DNA of 64,000 bases from the NCBI RefSeq assembly GCF_000004825.1, contig NW_008805076.1, positions 868,001 through 932,000 of the forward strand. Reading direction: 5' to 3'. Positions 49,373 through 58,933 of this stretch are shown piece by piece. The notes beneath the pieces are model-generated. The model did not search any database. It saw only the letters and a program-made list of their open reading frames with translations, and was not told where the DNA came from. The DNA comes from Heterostelium album PN500 (taxonomy: Eukaryota; Evosea; Eumycetozoa; Acytosteliales; Acytosteliaceae). A program made the translations under genes and the position numbers. Each line of letters begins with the position of its first letter. Positions within the stretch are counted from its first letter, which is position 1.

Positions 49373-52102
49373 ATGAAAACAAAAACTACAAAATTAGTTC
49401 TCGACGAAAGAAATATAGTTGAGAACACCAGAAAAACTCAGTACCTGGGTAGAGATAGAGCACCGGGTGCACCCAATGATCCCTATTACTATGATCAATC
49501 AAAGGGTTTGGGATATGAGGAGACTCATAGAATGTCCAAGCATGTAGATCGTACCACCATCGATCCAAAGAAGGGTGGTAAGGACTACTACTCACGTGAT
49601 GAATATCTCAGAGATTACAATCGTGATTTGAATGGTCGTCCCTATGTTGGTCCAATGGATCGTGTTTCCACCACTATCAAAGACCCAAAGGCCAGAAAGA
49701 ACCAAAAGATTGAAGAGCGAAGATACATGGAGGAAGCCGCTGCCACGAATGTCAATCCACTCAGCCAGGTCGCTGCTCACGAGTTGGAGGCACCATTGTT
49801 GGGTCCAGACGGTTTGCCATTGAATGCTCTCTCTGTCAACGCTCCACTCAACGTACAATTGAAGCGTCACTACAATTCGATTGAACGTTTGATGGAGACC
49901 AGAATCTTCCGTGAGAAGACTGACGAGCGTACAAAGAAGATCGTCTATGACATTCGTAATTTGGTTGCCGATCTCATCTTGATGGTCGAAAGTCGTGGTA
50001 CCGACAGACAGTTGATGAGTATCTTTGAAGATATGATGCTCTTCCGTACCGATATGGTCAATGACTCTGAGTTTAAGACTCTTATTTCCAACTGGCAATC
50101 TACCATCACCAAGTTGGCTACCGGTGACCAATCCAAGGGTCTTTTGAATGTAGGTAAGAAGCTTTTCGGAGACATCCGTCACTCTGACTCCATCTTGAAG
50201 TTGCTCTCTGAAGGTGCCAAGTTCCTCCAAATGATTATCTTGGACCGTACCAATCCACTCATCCCAGAACAAAGAGAGCTTGTATTTGACCTTTTCTTCA
50301 AGGCATTCGGTATTCTCTCTGCCAATCCAGCATGGCAACAGTTTGTCTCTCAGAGTAGAACCTTCACTACTGATATCTATGATACTCAAAAGTACGAGCT
50401 AAAGACTGCCGGTCCCAAGCTCGAGTCGATTGCCAACAATCCCAACTTGAGCAGTGCTGGTAATAGCTTTAAGGAGCTCCTTCAATCGTTGATTCGTGAC
50501 CGTTCCGTTGCTGACATTGACAAGTTTATCCAGTACGGAAGAGAATCGATCGTCGAAATCCAAAAGAATCCACAGTATGAGAATTTCTTTGGTGATCTCA
50601 GACAAATCATGTTGGAGATCATGGAGAATCCATCTCTCATGGACGATCCAGCCACCAGAAAGGTACTCAGAGACATGTACAACCGTGGTGAGACTATCTT
50701 GACAGAGACTCGTAACAACCCATCCCTTCAAAAGTTTGTCTCTGAGGGTGGTCGTATCAAGGAAGGTATTGCAACCGACGAACTCAATGCTCGTTTCTAT
50801 GAACATCTCAAACAATTCTACAGCAACTTTACTACTGGTCCAGGTAAGGCACCGATTGACCTCAAGTTGCTCAATCAACTCAAGATGCTCTTTGTACCAT
50901 TCTTGCTTGAGGAGTTCAGAACCATCACCGTTCCCGGACAAAGTGGTATGACACCAGACAAGAAGATCGGTTTCCGTATTGGTTCAATCAATATGTCATC
51001 GATTGAAATGCTTCCAGAGAACATTCATTTTGAAATTTCACACAAGCTCAATGCTGATCCATATACCCTCTCCATCATTGACCCAGACACTGTCGTTTGG
51101 GTAGAGTTGACTTCCATTCGTTGTCGTATCGATAGATTGCCATGGGCATTCGAGAAATACACATTCCCCAAGCTCAAGGATGCCGGTCACTGTGATATTC
51201 GTATGGACGGACGTGGTTGTAGAGTTGGTGTTGAGCTCAGATTGCTCTCCAGCGGACACCAGAGATTCACCCAAATCTTGGATTCCTATTGTTCCATTGA
51301 CAAGCTCAATGTTCGTCTCTATGATTGTAAGCACAGAATCATCTACAAGTTGTTCAATGGTATCGCCCAAACTCAAATCAGAAAGGCAGTTGAGAAGGCA
51401 GTTGCCGAGAAGATCGCACAACTCATTGCCGAGAATGACTACAAGTTGATGAGCAAGTTCCAGACTGCCAAGTACCAAGCTTCTATCAAGGCACAACAAT
51501 TGCAATCCAAGGTTACCAACATGAAGAATAACCTCAAGAACAAGAAGATGGTTGCTCCAAAGCAAACTAAATTGATGGAATCTTCATTCATCAAGAACCT
51601 CACTGGTTTCGGTGAACAATCATCATCTGGAGCTGCCTCTTCATCTGGAGCCACTGCTTCATCGTTGGCTGGTGCCAGAGGTTCAAGAATTCTTGAACAA
51701 ACTACCACCACCACAACAACAACCTCCTCTGCTCCATTGGTCTCGGGTAACATTCCAGGTCAAACCATCACCTCGACAGCTCCAGTCGTAACCACCAGCA
51801 ATGTTGCACCAATCCAACCAACAGTCACACAATCGTATGTCTCGCAGCCACAACAACCAATGACCTATGTCTCGCAACAACAGTATGAGACCATCAGTCA
51901 GGGTACCACTCTCGGACAGCCATTGACTCAATCAATTGGCTCCAACATCCCACAACAAGCTACTGATGTGATTCAAACATACTCTACCAGCTCCCAACCT
52001 GCACCATCACAGGCCATCAAGACATTCAGTCAAACCGTCGAGGGTAAGATGGTTGAAGATCCAAGCATCACACCAAACTATGTAGGACCAAGTTCAAACT
52101 AA
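49373..52102 (+). CDS. HAM1-like protein with BPI/LBP-type lipid-binding fold
   Basis: 909 residues in one coding exon. The ATG lies two bases after a strong acceptor, so a 5' leader intron (49288-49370) is likely. The N-terminal 130 residues are charged and Tyr/Arg-rich. A long helical region (about 160-500) follows, with repeated NPSL and NPQYENF segments. From about 520 a beta-rich domain (SIEMLPENIHFEISHK, DPDTVVWVELTSIRCRI, DGRGCRVGVELRL) resembles the C-terminal part of fungal HAM1-like proteins and BPI/LBP lipid-binding domains. A lysine-rich helix and an S/T/Q-rich tail end the chain. No signal peptide or membrane helix is present, so a cytosolic or membrane-contact lipid-binding role is inferred. 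The family assignment is moderately sure. Codon bias is strong. Confidence 0.8.
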   Translation: MKTKTTKLVLDERNIVENTRKTQYLGRDRAPGAPNDPYYYDQSKGLGYEETHRMSKHVDRTTIDPKKGGKDYYSRDEYLRDYNRDLNGRPYVGPMDRVSTTIKDPKARKNQKIEERRYMEEAAATNVNPLSQVAAHELEAPLLGPDGLPLNALSVNAPLNVQLKRHYNSIERLMETRIFREKTDERTKKIVYDIRNLVADLILMVESRGTDRQLMSIFEDMMLFRTDMVNDSEFKTLISNWQSTITKLATGDQSKGLLNVGKKLFGDIRHSDSILKLLSEGAKFLQMIILDRTNPLIPEQRELVFDLFFKAFGILSANPAWQQFVSQSRTFTTDIYDTQKYELKTAGPKLESIANNPNLSSAGNSFKELLQSLIRDRSVADIDKFIQYGRESIVEIQKNPQYENFFGDLRQIMLEIMENPSLMDDPATRKVLRDMYNRGETILTETRNNPSLQKFVSEGGRIKEGIATDELNARFYEHLKQFYSNFTTGPGKAPIDLKLLNQLKMLFVPFLLEEFRTITVPGQSGMTPDKKIGFRIGSINMSSIEMLPENIHFEISHKLNADPYTLSIIDPDTVVWVELTSIRCRIDRLPWAFEKYTFPKLKDAGHCDIRMDGRGCRVGVELRLLSSGHQRFTQILDSYCSIDKLNVRLYDCKHRIIYKLFNGIAQTQIRKAVEKAVAEKIAQLIAENDYKLMSKFQTAKYQASIKAQQLQSKVTNMKNNLKNKKMVAPKQTKLMESSFIKNLTGFGEQSSSGAASSSGATASSLAGARGSRILEQTTTTTTTTSSAPLVSGNIPGQTITSTAPVVTTSNVAPIQPTVTQSYVSQPQQPMTYVSQQQYETISQGTTLGQPLTQSIGSNIPQQATDVIQTYSTSSQPAPSQAIKTFSQTVEGKMVEDPSITPNYVGPSSN

Positions 52103-52582
52103 AGTACTGAATATTTCATTTTTTTCACCAAATATTTGTTTATTTAAATTTATTTATTTTAAAAAAAAAGATATATATTAAAATAAAAAGAATTGTAAAA
52201 GTTTAAAAAAAATAATATTTTGTTTCTTTTTTTTTTTTTTTCCAAAAAATACTTGCACCAAATCATCAAATCAGCTGACTATTGATAAAAATAGAATAAT
52301 TTGACAAGGTTTGACTATATCTAAGTTTATATTTACTTTCTTATCACTGATTATCAAGATAGTGAATATGGGATATGTTCCCCGTCACTCTACCAAGTAT
52401 GCAATATCGAAGATTTCTTTGAATAGTTCTTCAATCAATCCGGTTGACCGGCTTAATTTCCTACAATGATTTTTCGCTCAGTCAGATTAGCAACAAACGA
52501 AGTCTCGCACTATTATTCCAAGTGGTTATCTTATAAATTATTTAATTTATTTTATCCAATTTGTATCCAATATACAATATAT
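52103..52582. other. Convergent intergenic region with balanced-composition stretch
   Basis: After a T-rich 3' end, about 52260-52540 has unusually even base composition for a spacer and includes the inverted repeat CCGGT-TG-ACCGG (52440-52451). No open frame is present. A non-coding RNA is possible but not shown. Confidence 0.45.
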
Positions 52583-53723
52583 TTAAATAAAGGCTTTGAT
52601 GATTGCAACAAATACCATTGTTATTACTAATACAACTAAAACCAGCAGGATGCACAATCTATTTCTATAACCTTTCTGAAGTTCGTTGGTTTCTTTGAGT
52701 TCTACAACAGCACCGGTGAGTGCATCCTCGGTTTGATCCAAATTATATTCAATCTGATCCATAAGAGTTCCCTGTTTAATGACCAGCGTTGAAATGTCAT
52801 GTACAATAGATGACAAATCCTCAATGGATTTAACAATTTGTTTGATCTCACGATCTCTCTTCGCTACTTCTTCTTCCATCTCGGTGACAACATGTGTCTG
52901 TACTATTGTGAATCCAACGCCTGCTGGCTCTGTATCACTATCTGAATCCTCTGTCCAACCAATACTACTTGAAGTATTCTTTTGTAATTCTGAAATGAAA
53001 AATAATAATCATTGATCGCGATCAGTATATATATGTTTAATATAATATCATTATTAATGTTATATTCATAGAAATACTTTACTATTTAAATATGATCTTT
53101 GTTTCCTCTTAAAATCTAAAGAAACTTCTTGTAACTTTGATGATTTAGCAGATTGTATATTTTTCTTTAACTTTACTTCCTCCGATGTCATCTCTTTAGC
53201 ACCCAAGTTCTCAATCAACCTGTGTGTCTTGCGAATATCCTACATAATATTAGAATGTTCAACAAAATTGATTCAATACTCTTAGCAATTCTCTAATCGA
53301 AATAATCTAATGATATCTTACCATCGCAATTTCTTTTGTTAAAATCTCTATTTCTCTTTCATCTTCAGTGTTACTCTCGAATGTTTCTAAATTTCTTGTA
53401 TGTAGTTTACCTAGTTTCTCAACTATATTATTGTTTGTCATTAATAATAAATAATAAACCAAATGAAATATAAAAACAATAATAATAATGATCTATCGTA
53501 TAATTTTACCTCTTTCAGCTATAATTCTTAATTTAATATCAATATCATTGATTCTGATCCATTTCGGTAGGACATTAAGTGTTTCTAATTGAACTGCGTT
53601 TGGATCATCGACACCGATCAAAGGTATTGTCGAAGTTGTATCTTTCTTTGTATTATATGGTCTATGATTCTTTGATTGAGATCTAAGCTCTAAAAAGGCT
53701 GGTGTTCTATTTCTAAATGCCAT
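52583..53723 (-). CDS. Syntaxin 16-type Qa-SNARE
   Basis: Four exons (53510-53723, 53322-53422, 53083-53239, 52583-52989) give 292 residues. The start MAFRNRTPAFLELRSQ and LNVLPKWIRINDIDIKL match the N-terminal peptide and Habc entry of syntaxin 16/Tlg2, the part bound by the SM protein Vps45. The SNARE motif (about 205-265) runs from RDREIKQIVKSIEDLS to EYNLDQTEDALT, with the central-layer Gln in LVIKQGTLMDQ. A C-terminal anchor of about 23 hydrophobic residues (LVLVVLVITMVFVAIIKAF) follows. The protein should drive endosome-to-trans-Golgi membrane fusion. All junctions are in frame and restore family residues. Confidence 0.95.
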
Positions 53724-54776
53724 TCTGTGTTCTATATTATTATAATAGTATATATTGTAGTATTATTATGTTATACTATGTGATTTGATGGTGATCAAGT
53801 CTGATCTATAAAAATAAAAATAAAAAATAAAAAATATAAAAAAATTTCTCGAATAAATAATAATAATAATATAAATTTAAAAAACTTTGTAAAAAAAAAC
53901 AATAATAATAAAATATATTTTATTAAAAACAATGAAATAAAAAAATGATATAATTATATATGATAACGGTTCATTCAAAAATTTGATTAAAAAAAAAAAT
54001 TAACACTAAAGTTTTTTTAAAAAATAAAAAATTAAATGAAAATTATTCGCTGATTGATAGTGTTCCCTGGTGGTGTAAATCACCTCATTTTGATCCCGAT
54101 CAAAATTTATTTATCTTTGGCATTATTAATATTATTTCAATACTTGTACTTGTAATAAATACATTATTTTCAAATATGTAAAATTATTAATATATTAAAA
54201 AGAGGTCAGATTTTAATCTAGAAATTGTAAAAGAAACACAAACATAATGATACCTTATCATGTTGTCATTAATTTCAAAAAAAAACAAACTATCTAAAAA
54301 TCTGAATTAATTTAGAAAATTAAGGTAATGCTTATGAAGAAAAAAGATCTTTATAAAATATCTCAACAAAAAAGTAGAAAATAAAAATTATTTATTTATT
54401 CCTTAATAAAAAAAGAAATAATATAAATATCCTTTTCTAGTAGATAGAACCTTTGTCCTTACCGTCGACAGATCAATCAAATAACTAGTTATTTCCATCT
54501 TTTCTAAATAGTTTCTTGATTTTTAATTTAGACACGGTTTGATTTTTTATTTTTCATATTTTTTTATTTTTTCAAACATCTTGGCAGTTACATCGATTTT
54601 GATATACAATACCAACCAAAATTGAAACAGCTATTTAAAAAGAGATTCAAAGTTTTCGAAATCAATCAGTCAGTCAACAAACTAACAACATCTTAACAAC
54701 TCAACTTGTAAACTTAACTTTTTGTACATATATTATTATTTTATTTATTTTTAATTTTTCAATATAAAAAAAAAAC
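53724..54776. other. 1.05-kb divergent region, syntaxin 16 / unknown protein
   Basis: A/T-rich with scattered A and T runs. The inverted repeats at 54072-54106 are the only ordered structure seen. The last 150 bp, rich in CAATCAGTC and AACAAC, look like a leader. Confidence 0.55.
54072..54106. repeat. Two adjacent inverted repeats
   Basis: GGTG-TAAAT-CACC (54072-54084) is followed at once by ATTTTGATC-CC-GATCAAAAT (54087-54106), which has perfect 9-bp arms. It stands out in an otherwise A/T-rich spacer. Confidence 0.75.
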
Positions 54777-56537
54777 ATGAGATTCAAAGTTACATGGAAG
54801 GAAAACAAGTTGGTAATCCCAGCTGGTAATATAAATGACAAGGTTTCTCGTTTGTTCAAGGATATCGGTGACCGTTTCACTCCATACAATCCAAGTGATG
54901 ACGATTTGATCATCTCTGAATTGCGTACTGCTGATGGTTTCTTTGTTTCCCCACATCTTACCATCTCTGATGCTTTGGTAGATGGAGATTACTTGACTGC
55001 TGTTGATTTCGATACCTGGAAGAATGAACAATACAAGTAAGTTAAAATTCTAGAATCAATAAGATAAGATTTGTTTTGATCATTTCTTTTTTTCCTTTTA
55101 AAGTCAAAAAAAAAAAAACAAAAACACTAATTTTATTTTTTAATTTTTCTTTTCTTTATTTTTAGATTATGTAAAACAATTTTTGAAACTATTAGAGTAA
55201 AGGATCATGATAAGGATACCACATTAAATACCTCAATTGGTATCAATACCAAGAATAATTTATTCATTTCTGTCAGTGTTGGAACTACTTTGATGAGATT
55301 GGATCTTTTCGATTCCTCAGACTTGAAGTTGTACGCCAAGGACGGAAAGCACTTGGTTACTCTCTATGACAATGAAGAAACCAAAGCTTCATCCAAGGCA
55401 TTCTTTGTTGTTGAGAACGGTTCGGTCGTTGCCGTTGAGGTCCAATCAAAGACCTTGACTTCACCAAGCGAGGAGATCCGTGTCGTCAAGATCCAACGTG
55501 TCGGTAAGAAGATCAGCAAGTTGGATGTCGTCAACGTCCAATCGGCCTACAAATTCACCACCCTCCCAAATGTCACTTTCCCAGAGCCAACCAAGACTGG
55601 ATTCGAATTCCCAGATACCACTTTGGATTGCTACACCGATGGTGTCGGTGGAAACGGTACCAAACCAGAGGACTACTTCAAGGTTACCTCCACCTCCAAC
55701 ATTAGATTCGAGCAAATCGATAGAACCTTTGTTGAACACGGTTGGTTCCAATCGGACAAGGGTATCACCAACAGTTTCTACTACACCGACATCCAAGTCG
55801 TCAACAATTCATCCGACAAGATTTCACTCACCAAAGTCTCTGCCGAGTACCAAGACTTGGAAGGAAACTGGGTTGCTGCCGATGGTTGTTTCTTTGGTTT
55901 CAAGAAGGGTATCTACAACTACGCCTGGCACTACGACGCCACCGTTGTTCCAATTACACCAAAGGAAGTGTTCCACGTTGCATTGAACGTCCGTATTCCA
56001 ATCAAGAAGAACTTGGCCGACAAACAACGTCGTTCCGCTCTCTGCATGGCAGATCCATTGAACATCAGAATCACCTTGATCGATTCCACCCAAGTCAGCA
56101 CCGTCCTCCCAATCAAGTATGTCAACAAGACCAAATACCCAGTAGTTGTTACCCAAGCTTCCCGTCAAAAATACATTGGAGAGTCAACCAAGATCGTCCA
56201 CTTCCAATACATCGACTCTTTGGAAAGAGAAGACAGAACCTACGTACAAATCGGTAAGGTCGTTGAACAAGGTAGTGAAAACTTGGTTTTCTCTACTTCA
56301 TTGAACTCCACTACCTATTACATCAACAATGATACTCTTGCCAAGTTCTCATGGGAAGCCAAGAAGACCAAACAATCCAAACTCGAAACCAAGTTTGGTG
56401 AAAAGAAAGAAGGTCACGAACTCAAGGTACATGCCATCGTCGACTTGGAATCAGGTGTTACCACTGGTCTTCAAATTGAACTTTCATCCAAGGATGCATC
56501 TTCAACTCAATACTTTGTTATTCCACCACTTGTCTAA
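54777..56537 (+). CDS. Unrecognised 543-residue protein, strong codon bias
   Basis: Two exons (54777-55036, 55166-56537). The first 90 residues (MRFKVTWKENKLVIPAG to DGDYLTAVDFDTW) have the strand-helix-strand and late DGDYL pattern of a ubiquitin-like or coilin-like N-terminal fold, which is my inference. The rest is beta-rich, with repeated sandwich-like segments (NSFYYTDIQVVNNSSDKISL, EVFHVALNVRIPI) that could be arrestin-like or immunoglobulin-like. There is no signal peptide, membrane helix or low-complexity run, which is unusual for this genome. Almost all Thr, Val, Ile and Asn codons end in C, unlike the neighbours at 52.6 or 58.9 kb, so expression is probably very high. No family recognised. 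It may be amoeba-specific. Confidence 0.88.
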
Positions 56538-56940
56538 TTAAGCCGATCGTTAAAATTGAAATTGCAATATTAATTTCAATCCTTTTTTTTTTTCCAACCA
56601 AACCAATCTTTTTTGTTAAATAAAAATACAATTATCTTAAATTAAAATATAATAAAGAAAACTTTTTTGATATAAATAAACAACTTTCTTTTTTTATTCT
56701 TTTATAAGTGAATAAATTGTTAGAAAAAATTAATGTAAATTTTTTTTATTTTTTATTTTTTCCAGTTTTCAATCAACCATGAAAGAATCTTTGTTAAAAA
56801 ACCACAATACAATTATCTTAAATTATAAAGAATAGATATTTTGATTATAAATAAACAAGATTGAATTTATTCTTTTTTTTTTTTAAATAAATACAATGTT
56901 ACAAAATATATTAAATTTATTGTTTCTTTTTTTTGTTTTT
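56538..56940. other. Convergent spacer
   Basis: Mostly A/T. A near-duplicate phrase containing AATACAATTATCTTAAATTA occurs at about 56626 and 56808, followed in both copies by AAAGAA and ATAAATAAACAA. It may be a local duplication of the 3' region. Confidence 0.5.
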
Positions 56941-58341
56941 TCAAGCGAATGAAACAGTTCCAGGACTCTTGTATAACATGAAGCAGTTATCGTTTGCGGC
57001 CGTCAAGTACATATAACCCGCTATACCCCACTTGGCACCCCAACAATTTCGAAGAATCCAATAGTCACCTTCGGTGTTATATCCAGTTACCACCATGATA
57101 TGTGTTGTACCATTGTGTACTTGAGGACATGAGAATACACCGGACACATAACTTCTGAATTGAGGATCACCAGCATTAAGACTGACAGTGACTGGACCAT
57201 TCTTTAGCTCTTGAATGATAGCGGCTTTGTTTGGTTTGATAGTGTACCATGAGTTCCATTTGATGGAAACAGCATTTGGGAATTGAGTACATGTACCATT
57301 CGATTGAGTATAGGGTGCAGTTGTCTCATTAACAAGACCAACATTCATAAACTCACTCATTACTCTCGTTGGCCAACCAGATTCACATTTATTCTCAAGA
57401 CATTGTACTGATTGTTGTTCTGATAGATCGATTGATGGTGAAAGTGGATCACCTCCATTCTTTATCAAGTATTTGGCTTCAATTACTCCAGTTGCTCCGA
57501 AGCTCCAACAGCTACCACAGGAAGCCTGCCTCTTAACTGGTGTCATTACGTTCTTTGTTCTCCAATCGGTATCATTTGGATTTTTTATTGGAGTAGGTGT
57601 TGGAGGAGGTGTTTGTGTAGGTGTTTGTGTAGGTGTTTGAGTTGGAGTTTGAGTTGGAGTCTGAGTAGGAGTTTGAGTAGGAGTTTGAGTAGGAGTTTGA
57701 GTAGGAGTTTGAGTAGGAGTTTGAGTAGGAGTTTGAGTTGGTTTAGTTGTTGGAGTAGTTGAAGGTAGTTTATATGGATCTAAACCTACGTATCCACCAA
57801 ATGGATAGTAACCACAGATAAATGTTGTCTTAAATGCACCACATCCTTCTTTAACACAACCAACACTCTTACTAATCTCAGACATTGCCTTCAAGATAAA
57901 ATAAATAAACAAATTAGTAAAATAATAAAGAAAATAATTTAAAATAAATAAACTTACAATTAACCAAGATTGACAAGTTTTCTTTGATTTACAAGTATGT
58001 AATTTCCAATCGTAGTTAGTCTCTTGAGATTTAACAGATTTCAAGGTATTCTTTAAACTAAAACCTAGAGTACTTGTACTTCTCCACTCGCTATAGATAC
58101 CAAAGAGACTACCAGGACTTAAGGAGGTGTTACAAACCGGTGAAACGTGTGCCAACAGAGCATCGGCAATAGTTTGATTCCATACTAGCACGGGTAGAGT
58201 CTTTGCTGGTTGAGGTGAAGGACTTGATCTCCAAGTGGCATGGGTATCCAAAATCAACTTGATATCGGAAGCATCCAAATCAGCTCGTACGACACAAACC
58301 GCCAATATACAAGTAATAAATAATAGTTTAATATTTATCAT
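56941..58341 (-). CDS. Secreted CAP-domain / papain-type (C1A) cysteine protease fusion
   Basis: Two exons (57958-58341, 56941-57888) give 443 residues. A signal peptide (1-20) leads into a CAP/SCP domain (about 25-170: LPVLVWNQTIADALLAHV, NYDWKLHTC, SVGCVKEGCG, ICGYYPFGGYVG), which lacks the usual HYTQ motif. A linker of about eleven TQTP units follows, then a C1A peptidase domain (about 235-443). Oxyanion Gln249, nucleophile Cys255 (SCGSCWSFGA), His391 (HIMVVTGY) and Asn409 (NCWGAKWG) are all present. No I29 propeptide lies between signal and catalytic domain, since the CAP domain takes its place. It should be a lysosomal or secreted protease. The intron is 69 nt with no stop, so unspliced reads stay open. 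The neighbouring divergent gene encodes a stand-alone I29-like protein. Confidence 0.93.
   Translation of the reverse strand: MINIKLLFITCILAVCVVRADLDASDIKLILDTHATWRSSPSPQPAKTLPVLVWNQTIADALLAHVSPVCNTSLSPGSLFGIYSEWRSTSTLGFSLKNTLKSVKSQETNYDWKLHTCKSKKTCQSWLIVSLFILNYFLYYFTNLFIYFILKAMSEISKSVGCVKEGCGAFKTTFICGYYPFGGYVGLDPYKLPSTTPTTKPTQTPTQTPTQTPTQTPTQTPTQTPTQTPTQTPTQTPTQTPTQTPPPTPTPIKNPNDTDWRTKNVMTPVKRQASCGSCWSFGATGVIEAKYLIKNGGDPLSPSIDLSEQQSVQCLENKCESGWPTRVMSEFMNVGLVNETTAPYTQSNGTCTQFPNAVSIKWNSWYTIKPNKAAIIQELKNGPVTVSLNAGDPQFRSYVSGVFSCPQVHNGTTHIMVVTGYNTEGDYWILRNCWGAKWGIAGYMYLTAANDNCFMLYKSPGTVSFA
57609..57742 (-). repeat. 12-bp tandem repeat encoding (TQTP)n
   Basis: About eleven 12-bp units, GGAGTTTGAGTA on the plus strand, encode the Thr-Gln-Thr-Pro linker. 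Middle units are nearly identical while the left-hand ones carry silent changes, so recent expansion in the middle is likely. Confidence 0.93.
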
Positions 58342-58933
58342 TATCTTTTACTTTAGTTTTTTTTTTTTTACTTTAACAATAAATAAATAATAATACAATA
58401 CAATACATTCTACAATATTATATAATAATATTGATCATCATCGAAATCGATTAAAGACCTAGGCTATGCTAGTCTCTTTACAATAATAATAATAATTTGC
58501 AGGGTTCTAAACATTAAAATCTTGATATTGAATATCTAGAATAGAAATCTTTTCTTTTTAATAATATCTTTCATCTAAATTCGGTGTTACTTTAACGAAA
58601 TTTCTAAACGTTCACATAATCGATAATAGATGTTAATTAATTTAGATTAATTAATTGATTAACATGGTTTATTGGGTGTTGAGATCGGTGATGTTTTTGC
58701 TAAACCAAAAAAAAACAAAAAAAATCGAATCTTGATATTTATTTTTGGAGTTACCCAAATAAAAAGCAGAGAGTCTCCATCCAAATCAATCGCTTCAAAT
58801 AAATAATGTAGAATTCTATTTAATTTCTAAATTTTTAAATTTGTACTATATTTATACAATATTTATTTATTTATATATATTTTATTTATTTATTTATTAT
58901 TTCCATTTTTTAAAAAAATAACAATATTATATC
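58342..58933. other. Divergent promoter shared by the CAP-papain and I29-like genes
   Basis: 592 bp, A/T-rich. An imperfect hairpin at 58453-58479 (AAAGACCTAG, loop GCTATG, CTAGTCTCTTT) is the most structured element. No gene. Confidence 0.55.

Noticed and set aside
49592-51931. Several long minus-strand frames opposite the HAM1-like gene
   Set aside because: Shadow frames caused by the strong codon bias of the plus-strand gene, with no start context, introns or family motifs.
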